From: Natrinema hispanicum | GTDB lineage: Archaea; Halobacteriota; Halobacteria; Halobacteriales; Natrialbaceae | Assembly: GCF_900111485.1 (NCBI RefSeq) | Contig: NZ_FOIC01000006.1 | Span: 124,001-188,000, forward strand | Length of the DNA stretch: 64,000 bases | Direction of reading: 5' to 3' | In this document: in pieces, positions 16,903 through 25,464 of the stretch | Numbering within the stretch: the first letter of the stretch is position 1 | How the letters are laid out: each line of letters starts with the position of its first letter | The notes under the pieces: model-generated | Database searches by the model: none | Told to the model about the DNA's origin: nothing | Seen by the model: only the letters and a program-made list of their open reading frames with translations | Program-made: the position numbers and the translations under genes

Positions 16903-19257
16903 ATGGAGGTCGCCGAGGTTCTCCCGGAGTTTGCCGACGCGTTCGCGTTCGAGGAGTTCAACCGGATGCAACGCGAGACCCTGCCCGCATTGCTCGAGTC
17001 CGACGAGAACGTGGTCGCGAGCGCGCCGACCGCCTCGGGGAAGACGGCACTCGCGGAGCTGGCGATCTGTAAGGCACTCGCCGACGGCGGCACCGCGCTG
17101 TTTATCGCCCCGATGCGAGCGCTGACGAACGAGAAAGAAGACGACTGGGACCGGTTCGAGGATCTGGAGTACTCGGTGTACGTCGTCACCGGCGAGCGCG
17201 AGCTGAATCCTCGCCGCGCGCGCCGGGCGGACATCCTCGTGATGACCCCCGAAAAGCTCGACTCGGCGACCCGCAAACACGATTCGCGGCGGTACGACTT
17301 CGTCACAGACATCGACGTCTGTGTAATCGACGAGGTTCATCTGCTGGACGCGGATCGACGGGGCTCCGTGCTCGAGGTGACGATCTCGCGGCTGCGCCGG
17401 CTCTGTGAGCCCCGGATCGTCGCGCTCTCCGCGACGATGCCCAATGTCGGTGATGTCGCGGCGTGGCTCGACGCGCCCGAGGAGTGTACCTTCGAATTCG
17501 GCGAGGAGTACCGTCCCGTCGACCTCAACGCGGGCGTCAAGACCTACACGCACGGCGAGAACTCCTTTGCCGACAAGTACCGCCGGCTGTATCGGGCACT
17601 CGATCTTGCAGAGCCACACCTTCGGGAGGACGGACAGTCGCTCGTGTTCGTGTCGTCTCGACAGGACACCGTCCAGGCCGCCAAGAAGGCCAGAGACGAG
17701 ATCGCCGAACGCGATATTCCGATGGGTGCACGCGGCGACTACGACTTTCATACCGAATCGAAAGCCCTCGAGAACGACACCCTTCGAAATTCCGTGCTCG
17801 ACGGCGTGGCCTTCCACCACGCCGGCCTCTCGAAGAACGACCGCGACCTCGTCGAGGAGTGGTTCAAGACGGGCCACGTCGAACTGCTCTTTTCGACGTC
17901 GACGCTGGCCTGGGGGGTCAATCTGCCCGCCCGCTGTGTCGTGATCCGGGATACGAAACTCCACGATCCGCTCGAGGGTGAGATCGACATGAGCCCCCTC
18001 GACGTACTTCAGATGCTCGGGCGCGCGGGGCGTCCGGGCTACGACGATATCGGCTATGGCTGGGTCGTCTGCGATACCGCGGAGGCAGACAAGTACCGCC
18101 GCCTCCTGCGTGATGGCAAGGAGATCGAGTCCCGTCTCGCGGAGAGTCTGGCGACCCACCTCAACGCCGAGATCGCGATGGGCACGATCACCGATCTCGA
18201 GGACGTAATGGACTGGCTCGAGACGACCTTCTACTACGTCCGCGGGCAGTCCAAACCCGACGACTACGACTTCCCAAACCTCCGCCAGCGTGTCCGGGAC
18301 TGTCTCGAGGGGTTGGTCGACCGTGGCTTCGTCGAGACTGGTGAGGACCTCTCGATCGAGGCCACGCCGCGGGGCGTGTTGACCTCGAAGTACTACCTCC
18401 GACTCGACACGGCAGCCCGATTCGCGGCACTATGTGATCGCGTCGACGACGGAGACGAGTTGATGACCGGCGACGTCCTCGAGACGATCGCCACCGCCGC
18501 GGAATTCGACTCCGTTTCGGCCCGTCAGGACGAACGCGACGCGATCAGCGCGGTGCTGGTCGGCCAGGAGACGGGCGACCTCGAGGCAGGCCAACGAAAG
18601 GTGCTCGCGATCCTTCGGGGTGCAGCCAGTGGCTCGACGCCTGCGGAACTGCGTAGCGACGCCTGGGTCATCCGCCAAAACGCCACGCGGCTCGTCTCGG
18701 CGCTCGAGGCGTTCCTCGATCGCTTCGTCGGCCCTCATGCGTCGAACCTCGCGCGGCGAGTCGAGGCCCGCATCGAGAACGGCGTCGCCGAGGACGCGGT
18801 TGGACTCACCGCCATCGACGGCGTCGGTCCAGGTCGTGCGAGCAAATTAGCGAAAGAGGGGCTGTCGACCCCTGGCGACGTCGTCGACGCGGGCGTTGCG
18901 GGGCTCGTCGACGCCGGCCTCTCGGAGGGCGTCGCCGAGGCTGTCTACGAGGGAGCCCAGTCGCTGCCCGCGATCGACCTCGAGTGGGGACAGTTCCCCG
19001 ACACCATCGCGACCGGCGAAAACGAGGTTTGTGAAGTCACGGTCCGAAACGTCGGCGAACCCGCTCGTGCCGGCATCCGCGTGACCGTCAACGGGGTCGA
19101 GATGACGAGCACGAATACCTACCTGCGCGACACCGAAACCGTCCCGGTGGGCGTCTTCGGAGCCGATGCCGACGAACTCGAGTTTACCGTCAGCGTCGCC
19201 TTCCCCGAGGAGCCGCTGGTGCCGGTCGAAGCGACCCGGACGGTCGAGGTCCGGTAG
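16903..19257 (+). CDS. Hel308/Ski2-family DNA helicase with Sec63-like C terminus
   Basis: A 784-residue superfamily 2 helicase. Walker A is APTASGKTAL at residues 41-50, motif II is DEVH (VIDEVHLLDA), motif III is SAT, and motifs V/VI are GVNLPAR and QMLGRAGRPGYDD. After the helicase core come a winged-helix and ratchet region, a helix-hairpin-helix (LTAIDGVGPGRASKL, about residues 640-655), and a C-terminal beta-sandwich-like tail of about 110 residues resembling the end of Sec63 domains. That tail is not part of standard Hel308. Hel308 proteins act at stalled replication forks; this may be a second, divergent paralogue. ATG 16903 was chosen over GTG 16900. Confidence 0.88.
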   Translation: MEVAEVLPEFADAFAFEEFNRMQRETLPALLESDENVVASAPTASGKTALAELAICKALADGGTALFIAPMRALTNEKEDDWDRFEDLEYSVYVVTGERELNPRRARRADILVMTPEKLDSATRKHDSRRYDFVTDIDVCVIDEVHLLDADRRGSVLEVTISRLRRLCEPRIVALSATMPNVGDVAAWLDAPEECTFEFGEEYRPVDLNAGVKTYTHGENSFADKYRRLYRALDLAEPHLREDGQSLVFVSSRQDTVQAAKKARDEIAERDIPMGARGDYDFHTESKALENDTLRNSVLDGVAFHHAGLSKNDRDLVEEWFKTGHVELLFSTSTLAWGVNLPARCVVIRDTKLHDPLEGEIDMSPLDVLQMLGRAGRPGYDDIGYGWVVCDTAEADKYRRLLRDGKEIESRLAESLATHLNAEIAMGTITDLEDVMDWLETTFYYVRGQSKPDDYDFPNLRQRVRDCLEGLVDRGFVETGEDLSIEATPRGVLTSKYYLRLDTAARFAALCDRVDDGDELMTGDVLETIATAAEFDSVSARQDERDAISAVLVGQETGDLEAGQRKVLAILRGAASGSTPAELRSDAWVIRQNATRLVSALEAFLDRFVGPHASNLARRVEARIENGVAEDAVGLTAIDGVGPGRASKLAKEGLSTPGDVVDAGVAGLVDAGLSEGVAEAVYEGAQSLPAIDLEWGQFPDTIATGENEVCEVTVRNVGEPARAGIRVTVNGVEMTSTNTYLRDTETVPVGVFGADADELEFTVSVAFPEEPLVPVEATRTVEVR

Positions 19258-19901
19258 CGACGACTCCCGACGGCGGCTCTGCTATTGCTTCGTTAAGCTT
19301 GACAGAGAGTTATTCTCATAACTTCGTGTAATAATCCGATGAACGGTAAGTGCACAGACAGCACTGAGCGATATCACCGTCCGTTGTTGTACGGCCAGTT
19401 GGAGCCGTCTCCACCAGCGATGACTGCCGCTCCAGCTTCTGAGGCTTCTTGATTATCAGTGTCGTCATTTTCGCTATCTTTGCCTTTGTCATCATCTCCG
19501 TCATCGTGCCCGAGCCACTCCAAAACAGCAATTGAAGCGGTCACAAGGACGCCCAATGTCGATACAACCTGTAAGATTGTTATAAATCCCATACAAGAGT
19601 AAGTCCTGTTGTCACGGATAAGAGAAGGGGTCATGCAGGTGTAGCCGCTCAAACCCCCAAATATCGACATCTGAGTGAGATGTGTTCTGCTAACTCAATA
19701 CTCGTATCATCTAAATTCCGTCGAGAGAGTTTCTCTTGGAGGTGTTTTTTCGAACGGTTAGTAGCACTAAGTCAATCGGCCAGAAGTATGTCCGCGTGAG
19801 CCTCTCCTGACGGTCTATCATCAGATATACTTATCAGTCAATTCAGTCCAGAGTACCGTGAAATCTCCCCTGTCGAACGAACTCTGTGAGTCCGTGTACT
19901 G
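19258..19901. other. AT-rich island, possibly acquired or decayed
   Basis: This 644-nt stretch between the helicase and the HAD gene is visibly richer in A and T than its surroundings and lacks the CTCGAG words that are dense elsewhere. It holds one plausible small minus-strand gene (19374-19592) and stretches with no reading frame. No transposase, integrase or tRNA was found. It may be the remnant of a mobile element. Confidence 0.5.
19374..19592 (-). CDS. Small membrane protein with acidic tail (hypothetical)
   Basis: A possible 72-residue protein starting MGFITILQVVSTLGVLVTAS. One membrane segment (about residues 2-27) is followed by a very acidic linker (HDDGDDDKGKDSENDD) and a Gly-rich end. 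Alternative ATGs upstream extend it by up to 26 residues. Its codons are AT-rich, unlike neighbouring genes, so it may be foreign. I do not recognise it, and it may not be expressed. Confidence 0.4.
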   Translation of the reverse strand: MGFITILQVVSTLGVLVTASIAVLEWLGHDDGDDDKGKDSENDDTDNQEASEAGAAVIAGGDGSNWPYNNGR

Positions 19902-20552
19902 CTACGAGGTCAACCCGAGTACGGCGTCCCGTAGCTCCGCAGGCGAGTCCACGACTTTGTCAGCCGGCGAGCGGTCGATATCGCCGTGGGCGTCGATCCG
20001 GTAGGCGACGACGGTCATGTCTGCCCGCGCAGCCGCCTCGATCCCGTTTGCCGAGTCCTCGACGGCGACGCAGTCGGCGGCAGGGGCGCCGAGTTCGCCC
20101 GCGGCGTACTCGAAAACGTCCGGTTCGGGCTTGCTCGCGGCGTCGATGTCGTCGGCGCTAATGACGCGATCGAACGAGTCCTCGAGCGCGAACTGCTCGA
20201 GGACCATGCCGATCCAGTCGTGGGGTGACGACGACACGAGCGCCGTCGGAACGCCGCGAGCGTCCAGCTCGGCGAGGAGGTCGTGGAAGCCATCGAGGAG
20301 GGCCGCGCGCTCGGTGTAGATCTCCTCAGCGGCGGCGTTGAATCGCTGGATGAACTCCTCGCGGGAGATGGCGGTCCCGTACTCTGCCTCGAGGTAGTCG
20401 TAGATCTCGCGGAAGTTCATGCCACTCGTCTCGGCGACGGCGACATCCGTGTCAGGGACCGTCGCCGGCAGGATCTCTTCGCGCTGGAAGTCGACCCAGA
20501 AGTCTTCGCTGTTGACGACGACGCCGTCCATATCGAACAACACAGCGGTCAT
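19902..20552 (-). CDS. HAD-superfamily phosphatase (beta-phosphoglucomutase-like)
   Basis: A 216-residue HAD hydrolase. Motif I FDMDGVVVNSED contains the nucleophile Asp7 and Asp9. Motif II is the serine in ALVSSSPHDW, motif III lysine is in ASKPEPDVFEYAA, and motif IV acids are in CVAVEDSANGIEAA. The helical cap between motifs I and II (about residues 17-80) places it in the subgroup with beta-phosphoglucomutase and phosphoglycolate phosphatase. The physiological phosphate ester cannot be inferred. ATG 20552 gives the DxD motif its usual position; upstream codons are arginine-rich read-through. Confidence 0.93.
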   Translation of the reverse strand: MTAVLFDMDGVVVNSEDFWVDFQREEILPATVPDTDVAVAETSGMNFREIYDYLEAEYGTAISREEFIQRFNAAAEEIYTERAALLDGFHDLLAELDARGVPTALVSSSPHDWIGMVLEQFALEDSFDRVISADDIDAASKPEPDVFEYAAGELGAPAADCVAVEDSANGIEAAARADMTVVAYRIDAHGDIDRSPADKVVDSPAELRDAVLGLTS

Positions 20553-20798
20553 GTACGCCGGTGGTAGTTGATCGGCCCGTATAGCCGTTTGGCACGCAGC
20601 AGTGAGGGCGATGAGGACGTCACCGCCCGACTGTAGATCACGTCGACGCGAGACGTGTGGCGATCCTGTGGCGCTGGTGCTCGAGGGTGACGTGCTCGCC
20701 TCGTGTCGCGACGACGCGCGCCGGCGGCGCGGTTGACGAGGTATCGGATCCGAATCGCGGTTTCCTGTTCGCCGTCGGCTCGAGCCTGCTCGATCCAC

Positions 20799-20870
20799 GT
20801 TGAACGGGTCACAAACCCCCGAAAACGTCCGTTAAATGGCCGTAAACGGATGCAAACCGCGTTCACCACG
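20799..20870. promoter_or_regulatory. Phased 10-bp repeat array upstream of secreted protein
   Basis: Related decamers follow each other with 10-bp spacing from 20821 to 20870: GAAAACGTCC, GTTAAATGGC, CGTAAACGGA, TGCAAACCGC, GTTCACCACG. A further GTTGAACGGG lies at 20799-20808. The array ends 46 nt before the ATG at 20916. A closely matching array lies at 23391-23430, at almost the same distance (48 nt) from its gene. Ten-bp spacing places each repeat on one face of the DNA helix, as expected for cooperative binding of a regulator. Confidence 0.55.
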
Positions 20871-20915
20871 ATCCCCCTTCAAGTCCATCCGACCACCGGG
20901 CATCGGTTGCAAGCT

Positions 20916-21581
20916 ATGAAACGAACGACGCTCATCGCTGCCGTGTTCGCAGCACTGATCGTAGCGAGCGGGTTCGCCGCCGCGGCACCCGGAAACGCAC
21001 CCGTCGACGTTGACACGGGCGCGGATCGTATCGACGACCACGCAGCGAGCAACGCACAGCATGCAGCCGACAACGCGAATCGAAGCGAGAACAGCACCGC
21101 TGCCGACGAGCGGAGCGAGAACAGTGCCGCTTCGGACAACCGCAACCAGAACGGTGCTGCTGCCGACAAGCGCAGCGAGAACAGCGCCGCTGCCGACACT
21201 GACAACGGTAACGGACAGGGACCGGCCGTCGACCTTCCTGCGCAGGTTCCGGATCACGTCTCCGCGGTCCACGACAAGATTTCGTCGTTCCTGAGTGGTG
21301 ACCTCGGGAGTCGGCTCGGTGAGGCGATCAGCGCAGTGACGCCGGGCGACGACAACACCGACGAGACCGACGCGACTGACATCACCAACGAAGCGCAGCC
21401 GACCGACACCGAAAACGCCGATAACACCGCCGACCAGTCCCAAGAGACCGACGATGGACAGGCCCAGTCGGACGACACACAGACTGACAGCGAACAGCGT
21501 CAGTCGAGCGACGAGCAGACTGCCGACACGCAGCCCGACGGCGACCAGACAGCATCGGACGACACGCAGACCAGCGCCTAA
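20916..21581 (+). CDS. Secreted low-complexity acidic repeat protein
   Basis: A 221-residue protein with a clear signal peptide (MKRTTLIAAVFAALIVASGF, cleavage near AAAAPG). The mature part holds four tandem 10-residue repeats of the type RSENSAAADx (about residues 56-95) and a short amphipathic segment (VDLPAQVPDHVSAVHDKISS). A Gln/Asp/Thr/Ser-rich acidic tail runs to the end. No lipobox or catalytic motif is seen. Such composition suits a surface or extracellular protein in molar salt. It lies upstream of a small membrane protein (10 nt gap), with which it probably shares a transcript. Confidence 0.72.
   Translation: MKRTTLIAAVFAALIVASGFAAAAPGNAPVDVDTGADRIDDHAASNAQHAADNANRSENSTAADERSENSAASDNRNQNGAAADKRSENSAAADTDNGNGQGPAVDLPAQVPDHVSAVHDKISSFLSGDLGSRLGEAISAVTPGDDNTDETDATDITNEAQPTDTENADNTADQSQETDDGQAQSDDTQTDSEQRQSSDEQTADTQPDGDQTASDDTQTSA
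21081..21200 (+). repeat. Four tandem 30-bp repeats inside the secreted protein gene
   Basis: Four in-frame 30-bp units encode RSENSTAADE, RSENSAASDN, RNQNGAAADK and RSENSAAADT. Units 1, 2 and 4 are nearly identical in DNA, and unit 3 has diverged. Such units usually expand and contract by slippage or recombination. Confidence 0.85.
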
Positions 21582-21591
21582 CTGACGTCCC

Positions 21592-21963
21592 ATGACACCA
21601 GCGCCGCCGGCCTCGGTCGGCATCGAACATCGGTTGCTGACATTCGCCGTGAGCCTGCTCGTCGGCGGCGGTGCCCTCCACGTCGGCACACACGTCGTCT
21701 CTGACGGGCAAGACTTCGCCCACGCGGTGCTGACTGCACTGCTCGGTGCGATCGCCTGGGCCCTCCTCGAGCCAGTGCCGCTGCTCGGCGAGTTACTGGC
21801 GATCGCCGCGTGGATTGGCGTCGTCAGGTGGCGCTCCCAGCTCGGCTGGCTGCACTCGGCCGGCGTCGCCGTCGTCGCCTGGATGGCCGCGGTCGTCATC
21901 CTCGCGGCACTCGAGTTGCTCGGTATCGGCCAAATCTCGGCACTCGGCGTGCCGGGGGCTTGA
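21592..21963 (+). CDS. Small multi-pass membrane protein
   Basis: A 123-residue protein with three or four membrane segments (about residues 14-36, 44-75, 86-112). It has few charged residues apart from H and D in the first loop (HVGTHVVSDGQDFAH). It begins 10 nt after the secreted repeat protein and is probably cotranscribed with it. I do not recognise the family; the local cluster suggests a cell-envelope role. Confidence 0.7.
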   Translation: MTPAPPASVGIEHRLLTFAVSLLVGGGALHVGTHVVSDGQDFAHAVLTALLGAIAWALLEPVPLLGELLAIAAWIGVVRWRSQLGWLHSAGVAVVAWMAAVVILAALELLGIGQISALGVPGA

Positions 21964-22196
21964 AGTATCCCTGCTGGCGCTCCCTTCCCACCCCGCTGAC
22001 GCTTTTTTCGCTGCCAACTGCTGGCGGTTCGAACCGACTGAACCGGTTCGCTCTGGGGTGTCTGTGATTGGCCAAACAACATGATTACTATAGTATACTT
22101 CTCTTCAGTATCGGACGAATAGGGCGGATAAAGCGCAGTGAACGCACGATTTCTTACTTTCGCATGTTTTAACTGAGGTGGCAAGAACCGACGCAT

Positions 22197-23315
22197 ATGA
22201 ACAGTCGCGTCGGCATGACGATCGTGGTCGTCATACTGCTTGTGACCGGAACGGGGCCGGTTGCGGCCGCGACCGGGGCGACGAACCCCAGCCGCACGCA
22301 ATCAAACCCGTTCGTGCTGCAGGACACGCAACTCGATGCGGACGAGGTCCGAATGGACGTGGCGCTCCAGCCGAACGGGACCGCCGAGTGGACCCTCGAG
22401 TTCTGGGTCCGGCTCGACGATACCGAGAGCACGACGGCGTTCGAATCGCTCCGGGATGACATCCAGGATGATCCCGGGAATTACACGCAGTCGTTCGCCG
22501 ATCGGATGACAGAGACGGTCGCTGCGGCACAGAACGCGACGGGCCGCGAGATGTCCGCCGACGGATTCGCCGTCGAGACCGAGCGCCAGTCGTTCGCCCG
22601 CGAGTACGGCGTCGTCAGATACACGTTTCGCTGGCATGGGTTCGCCGCTGTCGATGGCGATGAACTCCGAGCAGGCGACGCCATCGAGGGAATCTACCTC
22701 GACGACGGGACGCGACTGCTGTTCGAGTGGCCCGACGGCTACGAGCAAACGTCGGTCACGCCTGATCCGGACGAGAACCGTGAGACCGTCGTGATCTGGC
22801 GCGGCGAATCGACCGATTTCATCTCCGGCGAGCCGCGCATCGTTGTCACTGCTGGGGGCAGCGGAGTCAGCACGACGACGATCGCAGCCGTCGCGCTCGC
22901 CGCAGCCGGGGCCGGCGCTGTCGGCATGTGGTGGTACCGCAATCGGCTGTCGACAGCGGGGCCGACAGCCGACGGCCACGGACGCCCGGATCGTGGCCCC
23001 GACTCTGGCTCCGCGACGACGTCACCGGACTCGACCGACGAATCGGCGGGCTCGAGCGCGACCGCCACACCTGATATGGAACTGCTCAGTAACGAAGAGC
23101 AGGTCCTTCGACTCGTCAGTGATAACGGCGGCCGGATGAAACAGCAGGCGGTCGTCGAGGAACTGGGCTGGACCGACGCGAAGACCAGCAAGGTGGTCAG
23201 TGGCTTACGCGAGGAAGGCAAACTCGAGTCGTTCCGCCTCGGCCGTGAGAACGTACTCTCGCTGCCCGAGGCCGATGAGCTCACGATGGAACCCGATAGT
23301 GACAGCGAACAATGA
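22197..23315 (+). CDS. Membrane-anchored winged-helix regulator (DUF7345/DUF7343-like)
   Basis: A 372-residue haloarchaeal protein with a signal peptide (MNSRVGMTIVVVILLVTGTG) and an extracellular beta-rich domain of about 200 residues. A membrane segment follows near residues 220-245 (TTTIAAVALAAAGAGAV), then a Ser/Asp-rich linker and a C-terminal winged helix. The winged helix (about residues 290-350: LLSNEEQVLRLVSDNGGRMK, then QQAVVEELGWTDAKTSKVV) would lie in the cytoplasm. This layout, sensor outside and DNA-binding domain inside, suggests direct transmembrane control of transcription. Neighbouring genes on both sides encode secreted proteins whose promoters share a repeat array, which makes them candidate targets. 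Confidence 0.83.
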   Translation: MNSRVGMTIVVVILLVTGTGPVAAATGATNPSRTQSNPFVLQDTQLDADEVRMDVALQPNGTAEWTLEFWVRLDDTESTTAFESLRDDIQDDPGNYTQSFADRMTETVAAAQNATGREMSADGFAVETERQSFAREYGVVRYTFRWHGFAAVDGDELRAGDAIEGIYLDDGTRLLFEWPDGYEQTSVTPDPDENRETVVIWRGESTDFISGEPRIVVTAGGSGVSTTTIAAVALAAAGAGAVGMWWYRNRLSTAGPTADGHGRPDRGPDSGSATTSPDSTDESAGSSATATPDMELLSNEEQVLRLVSDNGGRMKQQAVVEELGWTDAKTSKVVSGLREEGKLESFRLGRENVLSLPEADELTMEPDSDSEQ

Positions 23316-23390
23316 TCCACTCCCACTGCGCGAACCGAACGGCGAGTGCGCCACGGCAAAACTCGTCGAAACCGACGGACGGCATCGGAT

Positions 23391-23430
23391 CGAAAACGGC
23401 GTTGAACGGCGTTAACCGTCGTTGAATCCA
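23391..23430. promoter_or_regulatory. Phased 10-bp repeat array (second copy)
   Basis: Four successive decamers: CGAAAACGGC, GTTGAACGGC, GTTAACCGTC and GTTGAATCCA. They end 48 nt before the ATG at 23478; a TATA-like GTATATC lies between them and the gene at about 23449. The array matches the one at 20799-20870 in repeat sequence, spacing and distance to the start codon. Consensus is about GTTRAACGGC. Confidence 0.6.
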
Positions 23431-23477
23431 GGACACCGTCTCGAACGTATATCATCATACAGATACGATAGCCACCA

Positions 23478-24164
23478 ATGAACCGATCTCTCTCGATCGC
23501 ACTGGCAGCGATCCTCGTCGTCGCGACGGTCGCAGTTCCGGTCGCGGCGGCGAGCGTCGTTTCGAGTGCCACTGCCCAGGACGATCCCGAATCGAACGCC
23601 GAGACCGAATCGATCAAACCCGGCGCACGCTTCGCTGCGGCCGTCGGCGTCCAGCACGCCGAACTCGAGGGCGATGTCTCGACGCGGGCCATCGATATCA
23701 GGCTTGCAAACGCCGAGACCAACGCGACGAAAGCGTCCCTGATCGCAGACCACCTCGAGACGAGTGAAACGCGGCTGACGGAACTCGAAGCCAGACTCGA
23801 GCGGCTGAACGAGTCCCGCGAAGCCGGCGAGCTAAGCGAGGGCCGCTACCGTGCGGAAGTCGCACAGACCGCAGCCGAGATGCGAACGATCGAGCGCCAG
23901 ACCGCGATCGCCGCGTCGACGGCAGCCGACCTCCCTGCTGACGTGCGCGACGAACGTGGCATCGATATCGAATCGATCCGAACGCTGCGTGACCGTGCAG
24001 CCGATCTCGGCGGGCCTGACACCGTGTCGATCGCGCGCTCGATCGCCGGCGACGACGTTGGCCGGTCGATCGGCGACGGCCGAGAACCCCGCGGGCCCCA
24101 GCGGAGTGCCATTGAGTCGCCGGGCGGCCAGAACGGAACTGCCGCCCCGCCGAACGAGAACTGA
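23478..24164 (+). CDS. Secreted helical haloarchaeal protein (DUF7096-like)
   Basis: A 228-residue protein with a signal peptide (MNRSLSIALAAILVVATVAV, cleavage near the AAAS region) followed by long helices rich in E, R and L (TRLTELEARLERLNESREAG, then EGRYRAEVAQTAAEMRTIE). The C terminus is disordered and rich in G and P. It resembles haloarchaeal DUF7096-type proteins commonly found next to membrane winged-helix regulators, though the family name is from memory. It could be the partner or target of the regulator encoded upstream. Confidence 0.72.
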   Translation: MNRSLSIALAAILVVATVAVPVAAASVVSSATAQDDPESNAETESIKPGARFAAAVGVQHAELEGDVSTRAIDIRLANAETNATKASLIADHLETSETRLTELEARLERLNESREAGELSEGRYRAEVAQTAAEMRTIERQTAIAASTAADLPADVRDERGIDIESIRTLRDRAADLGGPDTVSIARSIAGDDVGRSIGDGREPRGPQRSAIESPGGQNGTAAPPNEN

Positions 24165-24229
24165 CACCGTCGACTCGCGAGTGCGACTGCACTCGTGTTT
24201 TTTGATCCCTGAGACTGTAGTTCGGCGGG

Positions 24230-24460
24230 ATGGTCGACGCGTATGCGATGCTCGATACCGCGGCCGGAACCGAAAACGACGTGTGTCAGGCCCTGCGTGA
24301 TGCAGAGGGCATCGCGGGGGTATACGCTATCGCGGGCGATTTCGACGTCATCGTCGAGCTGACGGGTGACGACCCTCGCGATCTCCTCGAGACGGTCACC
24401 GACACGATCCGGCCGCTCGAGGGCGTCGGGACGACACGAACGTACGTCTGTATTGACTGA
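24230..24460 (+). CDS. Stand-alone Lrp/AsnC ligand-binding (RAM) domain
   Basis: A 76-residue protein consisting only of the Lrp/AsnC effector-binding domain: an alpha/beta fold beginning MVDAYAMLDTAAGTENDV, then GVYAIAGDFDVIVELTGDD and a closing strand TTRTYVCID. The DNA-binding helix-turn-helix is absent. Such single-domain proteins can oligomerise with full-length Lrp regulators or bind small molecules on their own. It is followed at 47 nt by the NucS-like gene. Confidence 0.88.
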   Translation: MVDAYAMLDTAAGTENDVCQALRDAEGIAGVYAIAGDFDVIVELTGDDPRDLLETVTDTIRPLEGVGTTRTYVCID

Positions 24461-24506
24461 GACTGCTGTCCGCGGGTTTACATACGAAGCCGCGGCCAGC
24501 CCGCCT

Positions 24507-25283
24507 ATGATCGACGACGCGATCCGCGTCCTCGCGGGTGACTGCACCGTCATCGCCGAGGCTGACGACCGCCAGGAGTACCGCGGCCGGGTGACGACGA
24601 TCGTCAAACCCGACAACACCGTCCTCGTCCACGACACCGACGGCTACCAGCCAGTCGCGTGGCTGACCCGCGCCGATAGCGTCTCGAGCGACCGCCGAGA
24701 CGGCTTCACCCTCGTCGCGAAAAAGGACACCCAGACGCTGCGGATCGCCGCCCACGAGCAGGACGGCTTTGCCCACTACCCCTCCTCGGCGGCCGGGACG
24801 CCTGTCGGAACGTGTCCGGACTGTGGCGGGGCACTCGTGCGCTCGAACGATGTCCACTGTGTGGGGTGTGGCGATCGCTACGGCGTGCCGGCCGACGCGA
24901 CGATTCGTGATGACCAGTGTGATTGTGAGTGTGGCCTCCCGAAGATGCGCGTCGAGCGCGGGCGTGCGTTCAACGTCTGTCTCGACCGGAGCTGTGAATC
25001 CCTCGACGCGGCAGTCACGGAAGCGTTCGATCGTGAGTGGGCCTGTCCGGAACCCGACTGTGACGGTGATCTTCGGATTCTCCGTCGCGGCGGTCTTATC
25101 GCCGGCTGTGAGCACTATCCCGATTGTGACACCGGCTTTGCCGTCCCCGCCGGCGTCGTCGACGGCGAGTGTGGCTGTGGCCTGCCGACCTTCGAGACCG
25201 CAAGCGGCATCCGGTGTCTCGACGCGACCTGTGAGCGCGCGCTCGAGGGGACGCTCACGCCCGAGCCCGCGGCTGACGACTGA
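24507..25283 (+). CDS. NucS N-terminal-like (DUF91) protein with zinc fingers, no nuclease
   Basis: A 258-residue protein. Residues about 1-75 match the N-terminal DNA-binding half of EndoMS/NucS: VLAGDCTVIAEADDRQEY, then IVKPDNTVLVHDTDGYQPVAWL. The nuclease half, with its E/D/K catalytic residues, is missing. In its place are zinc-binding segments: CPDCGG...CVGC, a Cys-rich CDCECGLPKM...C, a topoisomerase-type CPEPDCDGDLRIL...GCEHYPDC, and CGCGLPTF...CLDATC. It may bind DNA ends, mismatches or RNA without cutting. ATG 24507 is the first start that keeps the domain intact and not overlapping the upstream gene. Confidence 0.82.
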   Translation: MIDDAIRVLAGDCTVIAEADDRQEYRGRVTTIVKPDNTVLVHDTDGYQPVAWLTRADSVSSDRRDGFTLVAKKDTQTLRIAAHEQDGFAHYPSSAAGTPVGTCPDCGGALVRSNDVHCVGCGDRYGVPADATIRDDQCDCECGLPKMRVERGRAFNVCLDRSCESLDAAVTEAFDREWACPEPDCDGDLRILRRGGLIAGCEHYPDCDTGFAVPAGVVDGECGCGLPTFETASGIRCLDATCERALEGTLTPEPAADD

Positions 25284-25464
25284 TCACCAGTCGATACCGG
25301 ACCAGCCATCGCGCGATAGCTGCCTGACCAGCCGCCACTGCGGTGGGTGGGACTGAAAGGGGCTTCCGAGGTAGTTGCACTTGGCGATCCAACCCAAACA
25401 GGATCACGACTGACGGACGGGAATCGATCCGCAGCCCCTTAGTCGCGGCCGCCCAACACCCGCT

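Noticed and set aside
24458-24500. Fourth copy of the 86-bp palindrome after the Lrp-like gene
   Set aside because: TGAGACTGCTGTCC at the stop codon resembles the start of copy B, but no matching inverted end lies about 86 bp away.
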